In this document: piece after piece, positions 34,603-44,188 of the stretch
Position numbering within the stretch: position 1 is the first letter of the stretch
Layout of the letters: each line of letters begins with the position of its first letter
Assembly (NCBI RefSeq): GCF_002775205.1
Contig: NC_036461.1
Location: forward strand, 22,186,875 to 22,250,874
Direction of reading: 5' to 3'
Length of the DNA: 64,000 nt
DNA from: Xiphophorus maculatus
Taxonomy: Eukaryota; Chordata; Actinopteri; Cyprinodontiformes; Poeciliidae
The notes under the pieces: model-generated
Databases searched by the model: none
What the model saw: the letters and a program-made list of their open reading frames with translations, nothing else
Told to the model about the DNA's origin: nothing
Made by a program: the position numbers and the translations under genes

Positions 34603-34700
34603 CAGCGTATATAAATCAATTTTATATACGCTGGAAACGTTAGCTCTGGAGCTAACGTTTCCAGAGCAAACGTTAGCTCTGGAAACGGAGCTAACGTTTG
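34603..34700. repeat. Three back-to-back perfect hairpins
   Basis: Hairpin 1: arms of 13 bp (CAGCGTATATAAA), loop 5, 34,603-34,633. Hairpin 2: arms of 16 bp (CTGGAAACGTTAGCTC), loop 2, 34,631-34,664, sharing its first three bases with hairpin 1. Hairpin 3: arms of 13 bp (CAAACGTTAGCTC), loop 8, 34,667-34,700. Hairpins 2 and 3 are related through the core AACGTTAGCTC, which appears four times in alternating orientation. The pattern suggests successive template-switch events. Confidence 0.92.
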
Positions 34701-34751
34701 GAGAAATGTCCCCAGACTCACTTTTTGTAGCTGTCCAAAACCTTTTGGGGC

Positions 34752-35150
34752 GATATTGAAAGCTGTGGTATGTAACTTTTATCAAAAGAAATGTTTTTCA
34801 CATATTTAAAACTGTCACTATGTCCTGAAAGTACAGTATGACACAGATAATTTGTGGGGAAACAATTGAGTGCCTGTAATTAATGCTAAGGCTAATTAGC
34901 ATGGCCACCAATGACAGCAGATAAACAGTTTTCCGGTAACAGTATGTTGTTTCTCCACTATTGGCACATTTAGCAGTGAGTACACAAGTTAATTGACAGC
35001 TCTAAGCCCCTCCTCCTAGCTCTAATTGGTTGTTTTTACTCTTCTTCAGGCGGCAATCCTAGCTCAGGGAGGAGTTGCATCTTTTTACAGATTATCTGTC
35101 TCATAACACAATGTTGCGATATGTAAAATATTCTATAAAAGTTACACACC
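34752..35150 (-). mobile_element. Family D MITE, copy 2
   Basis: Starts AAAGCTGTGGTATGTAACTTT and ends CTATAAAAGTTACACACC. Its interior is inverted relative to copy 1: CTAAGGCTAATTAGCATGGCC and GTTTTCCGGTAACAGTATG are the complements of copy-1 stretches. About 400 bp, non-coding. Confidence 0.72.
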
Positions 35151-35229
35151 GAGAAATGAGAGATGAGTGCCTTCCTTAAGAATCATAACTCTTCCTGCCC
35201 ATATGGACAAGCAGAATTCCTTCAGGAGA

Positions 35230-35480
35230 AAAACTCTGAGAGTTTTTCAGTTTTGATTCAATAACAAGAAATACAGATCATCATGTCAGCTATCAAGCAC
35301 GGTGAAGGCAGCATTAGTCTGACTGTCTGTTTCACTGCCACTCCGCAAAGTGGATTGAATGATAAGAGAGTCATGCTTTCAAAGTCTTCAGGTTCATCTG
35401 AAATGAACCGCTTTGACGTTGCAAGGAAAATGATTCAGCAGACACACGAATCGTTTTTATGAAGATTCGTGAAGATTTGT
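35230..35480 (+). pseudogene. Tc1/mariner-like transposase remnant
   Basis: GTCAGCTATCAAGCACGGTGAAG and GGCAGCATTAGTCTGACTG encode a decayed form of the [16 protein letters not shown] box, with GATTCAGCAGACACACGAATCG where the QQDNDPKHT motif should be. Stops and substitutions abolish function. Confidence 0.4.
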
Positions 35481-35587
35481 GGAGCATCTCACCAGCTTGT
35501 CTATCGCGTATACCACCTCTCACCTAAATCCACCATGTCATCCAATCCGTAGACCCAGTTCTTGTTTCTAGAATGATTTATGGTAGG
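35481..35587. other. Unassigned short gap
   Basis: Nothing recognised beyond decayed Tc1-like sequence on its left. Confidence 0.4.
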
Positions 35588-35757
35588 TGCCGGGCAGCTC
35601 AGTGGGTAGAGCAGGTGCAATGTGTGCAGAGGCTACAGTCGTCCATTCAGCTCTCCTGGGTTTAGATACCCGTCATGGGCCATTTGCTACATAACTTCCT
35701 GTTCCCTCTTCTTCCTGTCATCTTATCATCCAATAGAAAAAATAAAAATTATCTTTC
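35588..35757 (+). mobile_element. tRNA-derived SINE
   Basis: The head has an RNA polymerase III A-box-like core (CAGCTCAGTGGGTAGAGCAGG, about 35,595-35,615) and a B-box-like core (GGTTTAGATACC, 35,659-35,670) about 60 bases apart. The body GGGCCATTTGCTACATAACTT and C/T-rich stretch match fish tRNA-SINEs that read GGGCCATTTGCTGCATGTC. It ends in an A-rich tail. The anticodon arm is not a valid tRNA. Confidence 0.75.
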
Positions 35758-35794
35758 CTGTACAGTTCCTCCCTCCTCGGGTCACAGTGTCCTG

Positions 35795-35975
35795 ATTGTT
35801 TCTAATAGTTTAGATTTTTTCATTATAGTTTAGTTTTATTTCGTGACTTTTTGTTTGTCTCATTCAGTTAGCTTTAGTTAGTTTTTAGAGTGTGTTTGCT
35901 GGTTTCTATTAGTTATTATTAGTTGAAGGTATAGTTTTAGTTTAGTTTTTATTAGTTATAGTAGTAGTTTTAGTT
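35795..35975. repeat. TAGTTT-rich low-complexity tract
   Basis: Dozens of overlapping TAGTTT / TTAGTT words, for example TTTTAGTTTAGTTTTTATTAG. A related shorter tract lies at 36,250-36,345, suggesting both may belong to one unidentified element spanning about 35,800-36,800. Confidence 0.6.
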
Positions 35976-37131
35976 TTTTTTATGTACTTTGGTTCATTTT
36001 CCGGTGCAGAATTCAAACAGGCCAAATTATTTTATTGTGATTATGTATTCACTGATTGGGTAATGAACACAAGACTCAACAGAAGATAATATTTTTCAAA
36101 AAGTGTATTCAGTTATTATTGAACGACCAACTGACTCTGGTGTTTTGTCCAAAAAGAAACATAAATATTTCACATCAGTTTGAAAGGTTAATACATATAA
36201 TATATAGATTCAAAAACAACATATAAATATTATATAATCCCAGAGTGTTTTAGTTTTATAAACACACAACATACACACACACAATATACTTCCACGTAGC
36301 TGTTAGTTAGTTTATTTGTTTCCTCTATTTCAGCTTTTGTTAGTTTGAGTCAACTATAATACGTTCCTGTTACTTTTGAAGGCAGAGTGACGCACTGCGT
36401 CTCCTTACCATTTCCTGCCTCGGCTTTCTTTCTCCCATCTCGTCAAACGGCGCCGATCTCAGAGTCAAGTTATTAAAGTGTTTTGTCACATCGCCGACTA
36501 CCTGTGCCCACTCGCAGCTGCGAAGCGAAAATGTCTTGCGGTTCACTGATTTTTCAGAAGAGGTAAAATGAAAGTGACTGTGCAGGTGAACTGGCTGACT
36601 TGTCTGCAGACACCTTCCCACCGCCTGGGTCCCTGAGCTCTCTCTACGTGGGCCGGAACCTTCCACAACCTCAGCGCCGTCCGGCTCGCTCGGTGCAGTT
36701 TTTCACAAACGGAAGTCAACTGTACGTCATTCTGTGGAGAACCAGGGAGGAACACGAGTGAAAGTTTGGCGAAAAAGGAGATAGAAATCGCCAGCTCCAC
36801 TGCATTTGATGTGCTGGATGCTACACCTAAGCATCTAACGCCATTTTATCATGTTAAAATGGCCTGATTTTGATCATATTATTCTTTTATGTGTATGGCA
36901 GTTAAGATCAAAATTAAGTTGTGGGTTGTGAACAGGTTCTCATAGCAACATGACTCCCAGTCTTGTCCAAACATTAACCACATGACCCACTCTGTTGTCC
37001 TCGGATAAAAGGAAATTAGTCAAGCCTGCCATTACCTGGAAAAAGAGCAGAAAGAACCTTCACCCCCAGCGCCCTCCATCCCCGTTGGTATGAACTGATA
37101 AGACAAAACACGACAAAATAAAGTGTTCAAA
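35976..37131. other. Unassigned DNA, part possibly an unidentified element
   Basis: 36,360-36,800 is compositionally distinct (more CpG: ACGGCGCCGATCTC; TCACATCGCCGACTACC) and follows the TAGTTT tracts. Minus-strand frames at 36,370-36,666 and 36,543-36,800 have no domain. Nothing firm was recognised. Confidence 0.35.
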
Positions 37132-37568
37132 CTAGGAATGCGTGATATTATCTGCATGGTTTTGGTATCGGCCGATATTACCAGCAAAACTTAATATTGG
37201 ACATCGACCATTCCGTCAAAATAACTCACCGATATAAATATGTGATAAACCAGTGAAAATGATGCCTGCAGCACAACATCAAATTTGCACCGTCTGAATG
37301 TTGTCACTGACTTAGAAAAAGCAGACGTTATGAATAAATACAAGTTGAAAGTGATGCGTCATTTTCAGCCTCCTTTTTAGCATTTGCATTTGGCAGCAGG
37401 CTAAATTGAAGAAGATAATGCAGCATTTTAATTCAACAGTAGAGAAAGCCATACAGTTTCAGTCAGTGGGTATAGGAAAAAAAATACCGGCATTGGTATC
37501 GGTTATCGGCCAAATGAGTTTTAGTATATCGGCATATCGAAAAAAAATCCAATATCGTGCATCCCTAG
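37132..37568. mobile_element. hAT-like MITE (TAGGGATGCACGATAT family)
   Basis: The left end CTAGGAATGCGTGATATTAT is mirrored by the right end AATATCGTGCATCCCTAG, and the sub-terminal GGTATCGGCCGATATTACC by GGTATCGGTTATCGGCC. 437 bp and non-coding. A well-known type of fish MITE; an 8-bp duplication is not evident, so hAT is by family resemblance. Confidence 0.8.
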
Positions 37569-37710
37569 CTGGAACCAAACACTGTATCAGCTGTTGAGCA
37601 CAGTGTTGGTGGCATCATGATGTGGGACTGTTTTGATGGGAGTTGTAATAACGCATTTCACAACAGAACGATTCCAACAACACAATGATCTTGCTGAAAC
37701 TGATAAAGCT
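37569..37710 (+). pseudogene. Tc1/mariner-like transposase fragment
   Basis: GAGCACAGTGTTGGTGGCATC then ATGATGTGGGACTGTTTTGATG encode a decayed form of the [13 protein letters not shown] box; ACGATTCCAACAACACAATGATC is the QQDND region. It abuts the hAT-like MITE, which probably inserted into this Tc1-like copy. Confidence 0.5.
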
Positions 37711-37929
37711 GACAACGGGTTTTATTTTTTTTTTGGAACAGCATTGATGGCGACCATGCACGATATATCGGCACCAACATCTAAGGCGGCCTATGTTGAT
37801 CTTTTTTTTTTTTTTTTTTTTTACATATGAGGACTGTTATAATAAATTAAAGTAGGTTCTTTTATACAGAACCCATATTTATTTTTAATATTGTTGCCGT
37901 TTGTTCCAGTAGGCTGGGCATGTGACGTG
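37711..37929. other. Unassigned DNA with a 22-base poly-T tract
   Basis: Poly-T at 37,802-37,823. ATGCACGATATATCGGCACC near 37,755 is another small hAT-MITE-like fragment. Confidence 0.45.
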
Positions 37930-38465
37930 AAGGTCTCAAATGTGTTTCCGTTGACCGTAAAGCTACACAAATTGAAATTACGCAAATAAATTTGCTTAAT
38001 GGAAACAAAACAATTTTGAAAACACCTCACGTTTTTTGATAAAACGTTATTTGCACTAGAATGAGGAGGTCTTATTGACCATATTGAAACAGATGTATTT
38101 CACTAAATTGAAATGGAAACAATATTTTTCCATCTTTTCCCCAAAACGCTGCATACATAGCCGCTCACAATTAGGCGGGGCTTGTTGCTACAACTCATGA
38201 ATGAGACGCAGACATTTCCTGTGATTGGCTGATAGATTGATGAGCGTTGGCTCCATGACTGAATTATGAATAAATCTCATGTAACTATTGTCATCTGTCG
38301 CTCCCATGATTTTTAATGACTTATCATGTGAACTAGCTTATTCACATGTGATTTTAATTTCGTTTTGTATTTTATGGGAACACTGCAATTTCTGAATTTA
38401 TTTATTTTTTGACATCAGTAGAATATTAACAAAGATTTGCACACATTTGTAAAAGAAATGCGACT
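37930..38465 (-). mobile_element. Family B' MITE, copy 2
   Basis: Inverted copy sharing with 5,678-6,430 both the common family B parts (GACATCAGTAGAATATTAAC; CACATGTGATTTTAATTTCG) and the variant interior (TTTCCTGTGATTGGCTGATAG; GGCTCCATGACTGAATTATG; TAGGCGGGGC). The left end has GTGTTTCCGTTGACCGTAAAG. Non-coding. Confidence 0.7.
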
Positions 38466-38514
38466 GTAGACATAGATGAAAGTAAAAGTAAAACACTAGA
38501 GTATAACAGTTGCT

Positions 38515-38935
38515 GAATTTGCAGTACAAATGAGAACAAACAATATTCCACTAATGTCAAAAAAATTGCAATTTTGCAATTTCAGTGTTTCCATTAAATA
38601 AAAAAGGCAATTAAAATCACATGTGAATAAGTTTGTTAATGTGTTATTAAAAAAAACATGACGCCTCATCATCCTCCAACTACTTCCTGTCGTCGTCTTC
38701 TTCAGCTTTTTTTCCAGCGGCAACATCCAGTTGATCACGTGACTGGTGTGATGCAAAAAACGTACATTACAGTTTTGCAAAATAAAGCGATTTCAATATG
38801 GCCAAAAAAAACCCCACCCCATCCTAGCAACAAAACAGTTTAGCAAAAAATAAGAGTTTTTTTTTTCAAAATTGCCATTAAACAAAATTATTTTCTACAT
38901 GTCTAATTGTGCAAATGTATGGTCAACAGAACACC
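38515..38935 (+). mobile_element. Family B MITE, copy 6
   Basis: Landmarks: CAATATTCCACTAATGTC, CAGTGTTTCCATTAAATAAA, CATCCTCCAACTACTTCCTG, GATCACGTGACTGGTGTGATG and ATGGTCAACAGAACACC. It lies about 50 bp from the inverted B' copy, so the two form a large imperfect inverted pair. Confidence 0.75.
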
Positions 38936-40096
38936 TCTACGACTTGCTATAAGAAATGTTTTTAAATGTTTCATGCGGTCCATGTGAGGGTTTTTAGAAT
39001 GACTTGGATGTATTTGAGATGAACTCCTGCACCATGCTGGTCTGCTGACGAGTGGACGTTAGCCGCTGCTAGAGGAGAGAGCCACATGCGGCCGGGTGCA
39101 AAGTTCCCTCAGCCATCATCTCTCTCCTCTTTGTGCTGCATCTTTGCCTGGTGTTAATGATTAGCTCCTGTGCTTTTCTTGTCCTTCCCGCTCCGCAGTC
39201 GGTGGGCAGCTGCCCACACCACACAGGGGAGCTGGAGGGGGAAAACGCTCCATGCCGGCGGCTCTGTGGGCTTAACGTGGGCCGTGGTGTCCGCCGCCAC
39301 GCAACCTGCCCCAGCACCAACGGCCTTACTGAGGTTCTCACACGTTTTCTCGCGGTTTCTTTTTCTCTGGACATCTCAGGCCCAGATAATCAAACTAAAC
39401 TCTGCGCCTTTCTTCTTCGTGTTTAATTTTTAACTCCATTTTAAATGAAAAAGCTTCACCTTTCATCTCCTGCTGATCACTTCCCTGGGGGGCTTGAGGG
39501 GGCGGGAGGAGGAATGCAAGAGAAGGGTGAGAGGAGTGGTGTGTGGGTGTGTGTGTGTGTGTGTTTGTCTGTGCTGTGAGAATTCATTAGAAGTTAGGGT
39601 ATTGCAGGGGGTGTTGGGAAGAGTTTTGTTTTTCCTATTAACATGAGCAGTTGTGTGTGTGTGTTTGTGTGTGTGTAGGGGTCATTTGGTCAGTTTGCCC
39701 ATCAGTACTCGAGCTGTCTGAGTGAGCATTCTCACCATCTGTATGACCTCTCCTCCTGACCGGCCGGCTTTTGTTCCCGGCCTCGGCTCCCCTCCCACTA
39801 ACATCTCTCACGTTGTCCAAAGGGTCGCCGAGCCCAGTCTTCATCGCCCCGCTCTCCTCTTTGTACAGCTTGTTTTTTTTGTTTTTCCTCCCTAACACTT
39901 TCCCATGATGCTGAGCACTGATGCAGTATTCCTGGACTTAGTAGGCATGGGGCACCAGAATGAGTCCCCACAGATAAATCCAGCTCATTTCAAGAGGTAA
40001 TTTGAGATAAAGCTTAGAGTTCAGTATTAAGTCTTTTTAATTGTTCAAAGTTCATATAAATGCAATTTATATGAAGCGTTTACATTGAGTGGCTAT
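38936..40096. other. Unassigned DNA with (TG)n tracts and a secretory-like open frame
   Basis: TG-rich tracts lie at 39,540-39,564 and 39,653-39,678. A plus-strand frame (39,133-39,426, 97 codons) opens with a hydrophobic, signal-peptide-like segment (MLHLCLVLMISSCAFLVL) followed by a Cys-containing region. An acceptor-like CCCGCTCCGCAG falls inside it at about 39,188-39,199. It ends in low-complexity hydrophobic residues and has no known family, so a real gene is unlikely. Confidence 0.3.
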
Positions 40097-40100
40097 TTAA

Positions 40101-40659
40101 AGGGGCGGTATCATGTAATTTCCAGGCACCATTTTTAGCGAAATCTAGTAACTATGTTAACTTTAGTTTTTATTTTTAAAAATTATAAATATATATAAAA
40201 CATGACTTTAAAAAATTAGACTTTACAATCTGACGCCCTAAAATTAGCCTCTGTGTCTTTAATAAGATCCTGCTCCTTCTGATGCTGCGCCTTCAGGAAG
40301 CCATCACAACAATGCTCCTCCATGATGCCGTTTGCAATCAAAGTAGTTCCTTTGAGCAACTCAGCAGATGCGTGGTTCCACCAGGTGTTTGCTAACTGAT
40401 GCTGCCGCTAGTCTGGAGGATCTGAGTTGGGGGGGAAGGACTGGAGTGAAAGTTCAGATTGGAGGAGGAACTTTGGGGAAATAGGCGGGGCTTTTATCAG
40501 GCGTTTAGGCCACCAATGAAAGGTTGCCACAGGAGATTCAAGTGTTCCTCAAACATGCATGAACCAATCAAATTCAACACTTCCAGGTATGTTTTTGATT
40601 AGGAAAATAACATTATAACATGATGTAAAGCTCAAAAATCTTTACATAACACTGCCCCT
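40101..40659 (+). mobile_element. Family A MITE, copy 6 (TTAA at both ends)
   Basis: TTAA at 40,097-40,100 and 40,660-40,663 bracket AGGGGCGGTATCATG on the left and CATAACACTGCCCCT on the right. Interior landmarks: GCCTCTGTGTCTTTAATAAG, GGAAGCCATCACAACAATG, CACCAGGTGTTTGCTAAC, AAACATGCATGAACC and AGGTATGTTTTTGATTAGG. 559 bp and the clearest full-length example for defining the family. Confidence 0.87.
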
Positions 40660-40764
40660 TTAAGGCCGAAGTTGATCACTTTTCAGACATTAAGCAGAAA
40701 ATAGGTCAAAGATCTCCCTGTGCAAGTACTTGAGCCGACCTGGAGAAATGCACGGCTTCCATCC

Positions 40765-40860
40765 ACCACCATATGGCTGACCTGATGATGCGTTCAGGGT
40801 GATGTGGAATGTTAGCTTTTCATCACACATAACATTTTATATGATGACAAAAAAAGCTCA
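40765..40860 (-). mobile_element. Tc1-like transposase fragment
   Basis: TGCGTTCAGGGTGATGTGGAATG then TTAGCTTTTCATCACACATAAC resembles the complement of the Tc1-like transposase region just upstream of the KHGGG box (compare 16,550-16,600). Confidence 0.4.
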
Positions 40861-41279
40861 ACCCTCTCCTTGCTTACCTGTCGGGTTAGTTGGATGGACA
40901 TGTCCGTGTCTCTGGGTTCAATCTGATCTGGATTTATACTAAACAAAGACAGAGATTAGAAGTCAGCTTTTCACAGTACTTCAACAGAATTCGGAGCTCT
41001 TCCTGATACCAGAACTGCCTCGTTTGCACCACATCAAAATTAACACGATGCCCCCAATTGGACTGCAGCTACAATGCTTTAGAATTTTACTTTCTTTATT
41101 GACATTTGCTATTCTTTTTAATCAAAAAATGACTTATTTAGAGAAGCACCACCGGTGCCCAGTTAGCAGGAAGTGCTGATGCTATTTTTTAATTTGATCG
41201 ATTCCAAACTTCATGTGGATGTTTTTGACTCAACATCAGTTTAGGCACAGAGGAGAAACTCGCTCTTCTCAAGTAGGCA
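40861..41279. other. Unassigned DNA
   Basis: No exon or repeat recognised. Confidence 0.4.
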
Positions 41280-41650
41280 TCAATGAGTCAACATTGACAT
41301 AGTGATGCAGATGCCAATCTTCTTCTGCCTAATTCATGATGCGTCGACAGAGGTTGCCATAAATCGCCTGACAGGAGGCAGCGCCACAACCTGGGCGACA
41401 GCAGCACACTCCTCAGCCTCCTGATGGTCACTTAGTAGTGGGCTGCTTCGCTTTATGGCGCCATAAAGCAGCGTACTCAAAACACTTTGAGTACGCCGTG
41501 ATGTTTTATGAGACGACAGTAATTAGTGTGCTGCCTAAAGGTTTGTTGGGTGCTGTCGCGTCGGCCCTGATGGCAGCGATTAGCCCGGCGGCTGCACTAC
41601 GCTGCAGATTAAATGGGTTTTAATGGCAATTCTGCGTAATTGCTTAAAGA
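41280..41650. promoter_or_regulatory. Candidate regulatory block with two adjacent perfect hairpins
   Basis: A repeat-free stretch with GACAGTAATTAGTGTG, GGCAGCGATTAGCCC, GGTTTTAATGGCAATTC and GCGTAATTGC, typical homeodomain cores. A 20-bp perfect palindrome (arm GCTTTATGGC, 41,450-41,469) is followed one base later by a hairpin with 11-bp arms GCGTACTCAAA and a 4-nt loop (41,471-41,496). Structure is certain; regulatory role is inference. Confidence 0.35.
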
Positions 41651-41864
41651 AGTGGAGAGTTGTAAGGATGGCAGCAAAAACAAACAGACTGGAGACGCTG
41701 TTGGTGTGTGAAGGGACCAGCTGAGGGCAGTCGGTAAATAAAACCGACTAATTTCCCTTTGGTGCACTGAATCGATGACGTGGAGCTTGAACTGCTTCCT
41801 GTTGGTGTCGTGGTGAAATTTGACCAGATTGGATGATCCAGAGAAAACGTCTTGCCACAAATTC

Positions 41865-42060
41865 CCAGCTGAATTTAGGTTTGGACTTTCACTAGGCCAG
41901 TTCTAGTATGTAAACATGTTGGACATTTATGATCAGGTTGAACCTCTGCTACAGTCACAGGCCTCTAAGAGGTTTTCTATGAGGATTGGACTTTAATTAG
42001 GACCATTCACTCTCATATCAGCTGGGACCAGACTGACTGGCCCACTTTATGATGCTTCCA
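41865..42060 (-). mobile_element. Decayed Tc1-like fragment
   Basis: AATTTAGGTTTGGACTTTCACTAGGCC corresponds to the complement of the transposase NPIEN region, followed by related decayed sequence up to about 42,060. Confidence 0.4.
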
Positions 42061-42077
42061 TCAACAACACTTGAACA

Positions 42078-42182
42078 AAGTCTCATATTACACTGTCACT
42101 ATATAGCGACAGTTTTAACAAATATGAAAACAAAGAACTTTTTATATATATTTATATATAAAAGTTTTACACTGCAGCTTTA
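42078..42182 (+). mobile_element. Family D MITE, copy 3 (right end only)
   Basis: GTCTCATATTACACTGTCAC then ATATAAAAGTTTTACACTGC with the terminal GCAGCTTTAA, the mirrored family D end at a TTAA. Confidence 0.6.
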
Positions 42183-42976
42183 AATAAGATGTATTTACTT
42201 TTAGGCGAGTCTTGAAGGTGCTGGATTTTATTAAAGGGTGTCAGAGAAAATGGAGATGAGTACAAATAGATGTCACAGGTTTTGAGATTTATTGTTCTCA
42301 ATGTGTTGTCAGTGATGTAACATCACGAAGAATTACAATCAATTTTGTGGTTTTAAAAGGAAAAGAAATAAAGAAAAAAAATTAAAAAAATATTTTTTTG
42401 TTGTTTTATTTCATCATGAGTTAAATATCCTTAGATATTGTCATTATTATAACAGTACAATGAAACATATGTAATGGTCTTCAGCCATTATTCTGTAAAG
42501 TATTTTTCCAGCTTTCACAAACTTAATTTGCTCCTTTTTTTAACCTTTAGAAATATTTCTAAGCAGATAAACGGGTTGTTGTGTTGGATCAAACCCAAAA
42601 CAACCAGCAGCCCCCCAGCCAGAGCCAGGCATGATATGCGGCAGATAACAGCTCGGGGCTCTGAGGCTTGGAGGGAAAGTTTCTTGAGTGAAAGAAGAAG
42701 AGCGTGGGAGGCGCTTCATCCCTCAGACCTCTTCATCACTTCATGCCCTCAGCGGAGCCGCGAGGGGGTCCGAGGCGGACAACCCAACTCTTTTTAACGG
42801 TCCTGCCCTCCAGCGTATGCACGTGCGTCCCGCTGAAAGCGAGAGGCGTCGCGAGCGCGAGAATCGTCAAAACCCGCAAGCACACGCTGACATGGACCTG
42901 CTCCCCTTTCAAAGTTAAAGGGAATAAATAATTGCCCATCTTGACACCCTGAAAAGGGATTCTATAGATGACTTCA
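42183..42976. promoter_or_regulatory. Gene-proximal upstream DNA; GC-rich block at 42,600-42,900
   Basis: AT-rich to about 42,590, then a CpG-containing stretch (GCGGAGCCGCGAGGGGGTCC; GGCGTCGCGAGCGCGAG; CGTATGCACGTGCG) about 1 kb upstream of the likely promoter. It could be an alternative promoter or proximal enhancer of the plus-strand gene; no donor site strong enough to call an exon was found. Confidence 0.3.
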
Positions 42977-42996
42977 TTATTTATTTATGTATGTAT

Positions 42997-43047
<51 letters not shown>

Positions 43048-43048
43048 T
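42977..43048. repeat. (TTTA)n tetranucleotide microsatellite
   Basis: About 18 TTTA units with one TGTA interruption near the left end. Confidence 0.97.
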
Positions 43049-43649
43049 CTTAAGAGTAGTTTCACATTCTTTAATATACCGAGATTCTTTCAATCAGAAA
43101 CATATCGCACTAGGTAGAGCAACTATATTGCATAGTTAACATTAAAACATTAAAAATGTAATTATTTAAAGAGTACAACAAAATGTTTTCAGTGTTAATG
43201 TATAAGGTACAGCTATTATGGAACAATATGGAAATATAACGATACGCACGTTCCGATCTATTCAAGCACCTGAATAGACTCTGTTGTAAACCACCGTTGG
43301 TCTGGTTGTGTGTTTAGTTTACTTATCGCCTTTAACAGGTTTTCTTCCATGTTTTCTCTGGCATTTTGCTCCATAAAATAAAATACAGCTATCTAAAAGA
43401 AACCGCGAAATAAGTGGGGCAACATATATGAATGGATAAGTATAATTTCACTATGTCCAATGGAGAAAAATCTTCCTGAAAACCGGAAATACGCGATAAA
43501 ACATTGTCCTTTGGGCGGACGATTTTCTAGAAGCAGCCGAAACCTTTTTGTTTGTTTGTTTTACCTGGACTCTGAATTTCGTTTAACACTTCAGTCGGGG
43601 GGAAAAAATCGAGCCAAGATATTTAGCGAAACTAATTTATTTTGAAAGT
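43049..43649. other. AT-rich DNA just upstream of the promoter
   Basis: No repeat family or exon recognised. Confidence 0.45.
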
Positions 43650-43760
43650 ACCCAACGGAAGTGCCGCACGTGTCTGAACCGAGCCGGCTTTACAGCAACA
43701 CCTTGCAAACTCCCCACTACTTGACAGAGGAGCAGGCGGCTGAGACTCGCCAGTCGGGAG
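43650..43760 (+). promoter_or_regulatory. CpG-rich promoter region of the plus-strand gene
   Basis: CpG frequency rises sharply here and stays high to about 44,060, against a CpG-poor background. A perfect E-box/CLEAR-type CACGTG lies at 43,667-43,672. AT-rich sequence at about 43,633-43,647 could serve as a weak TATA-like element. The exact start of transcription cannot be read from sequence. Confidence 0.55.
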
Positions 43761-44188
43761 TTGAGTGTTCAGTGGCGACGGAGCGCGCGAGAGTCATTCA
43801 GTCTGAAGAGAAGCGGAGGAGTCGCGTTCAACTCTCCTCGAGCGCGCTTTCCCAGTCTTCCAGTCCGTTGCACGCGCGGGAGGAGATGAGCGTATTTTGG
43901 ACGGTGTGAGAAGCAGCAGCGCGTGGAGCCGAGCTGGATGTAGTGGAGGACAAGCTGCTGGCTGTGGCAGCGGCGCAGCGCGAGCTGCGCTTTCAGTCAA
44001 GTCGCGAGGAGTGTTTCGGACGGCTCCGTGGCGGGTTTTGTGTGTATTTTGAAAACGACAGAAACTGACAACAGTTGGGTGGATTTTCCTAAAGTTTCCT
44101 GGTCAATAGAGGTTGGTTTTCTTCTCATGAAAGCTGCGGGACATCTGGAACCTGAAGGCTGAGTTTCTGTCAAAACTGACTCGTTTAG
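43680..44188 (+). other. Probable non-coding first exon (5'UTR), start approximate
   Basis: The 3' boundary is well supported: TTTAG followed at 44,189 by GTAAGA, an almost ideal donor. The sequence is CpG-rich and typical of a 5'UTR. It contains short upstream ORFs, for example 43,886-43,909 (seven codons then stop) and one opening at about 44,127 (12 codons), but no long frame, so it is taken as untranslated. It is inferred to splice to 51,087 across an intron of about 6.9 kb. Confidence 0.6.

Noticed and set aside
35588..35757. Functional tRNA gene
   Set aside because: A- and B-box-like cores exist but the cloverleaf is not formed and the body continues into a fish SINE tail.
36370..36800. 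Two overlapping minus-strand frames
   Set aside because: No domain and no splice signals; adjoining TAGTTT tracts suggest repeat-derived DNA.
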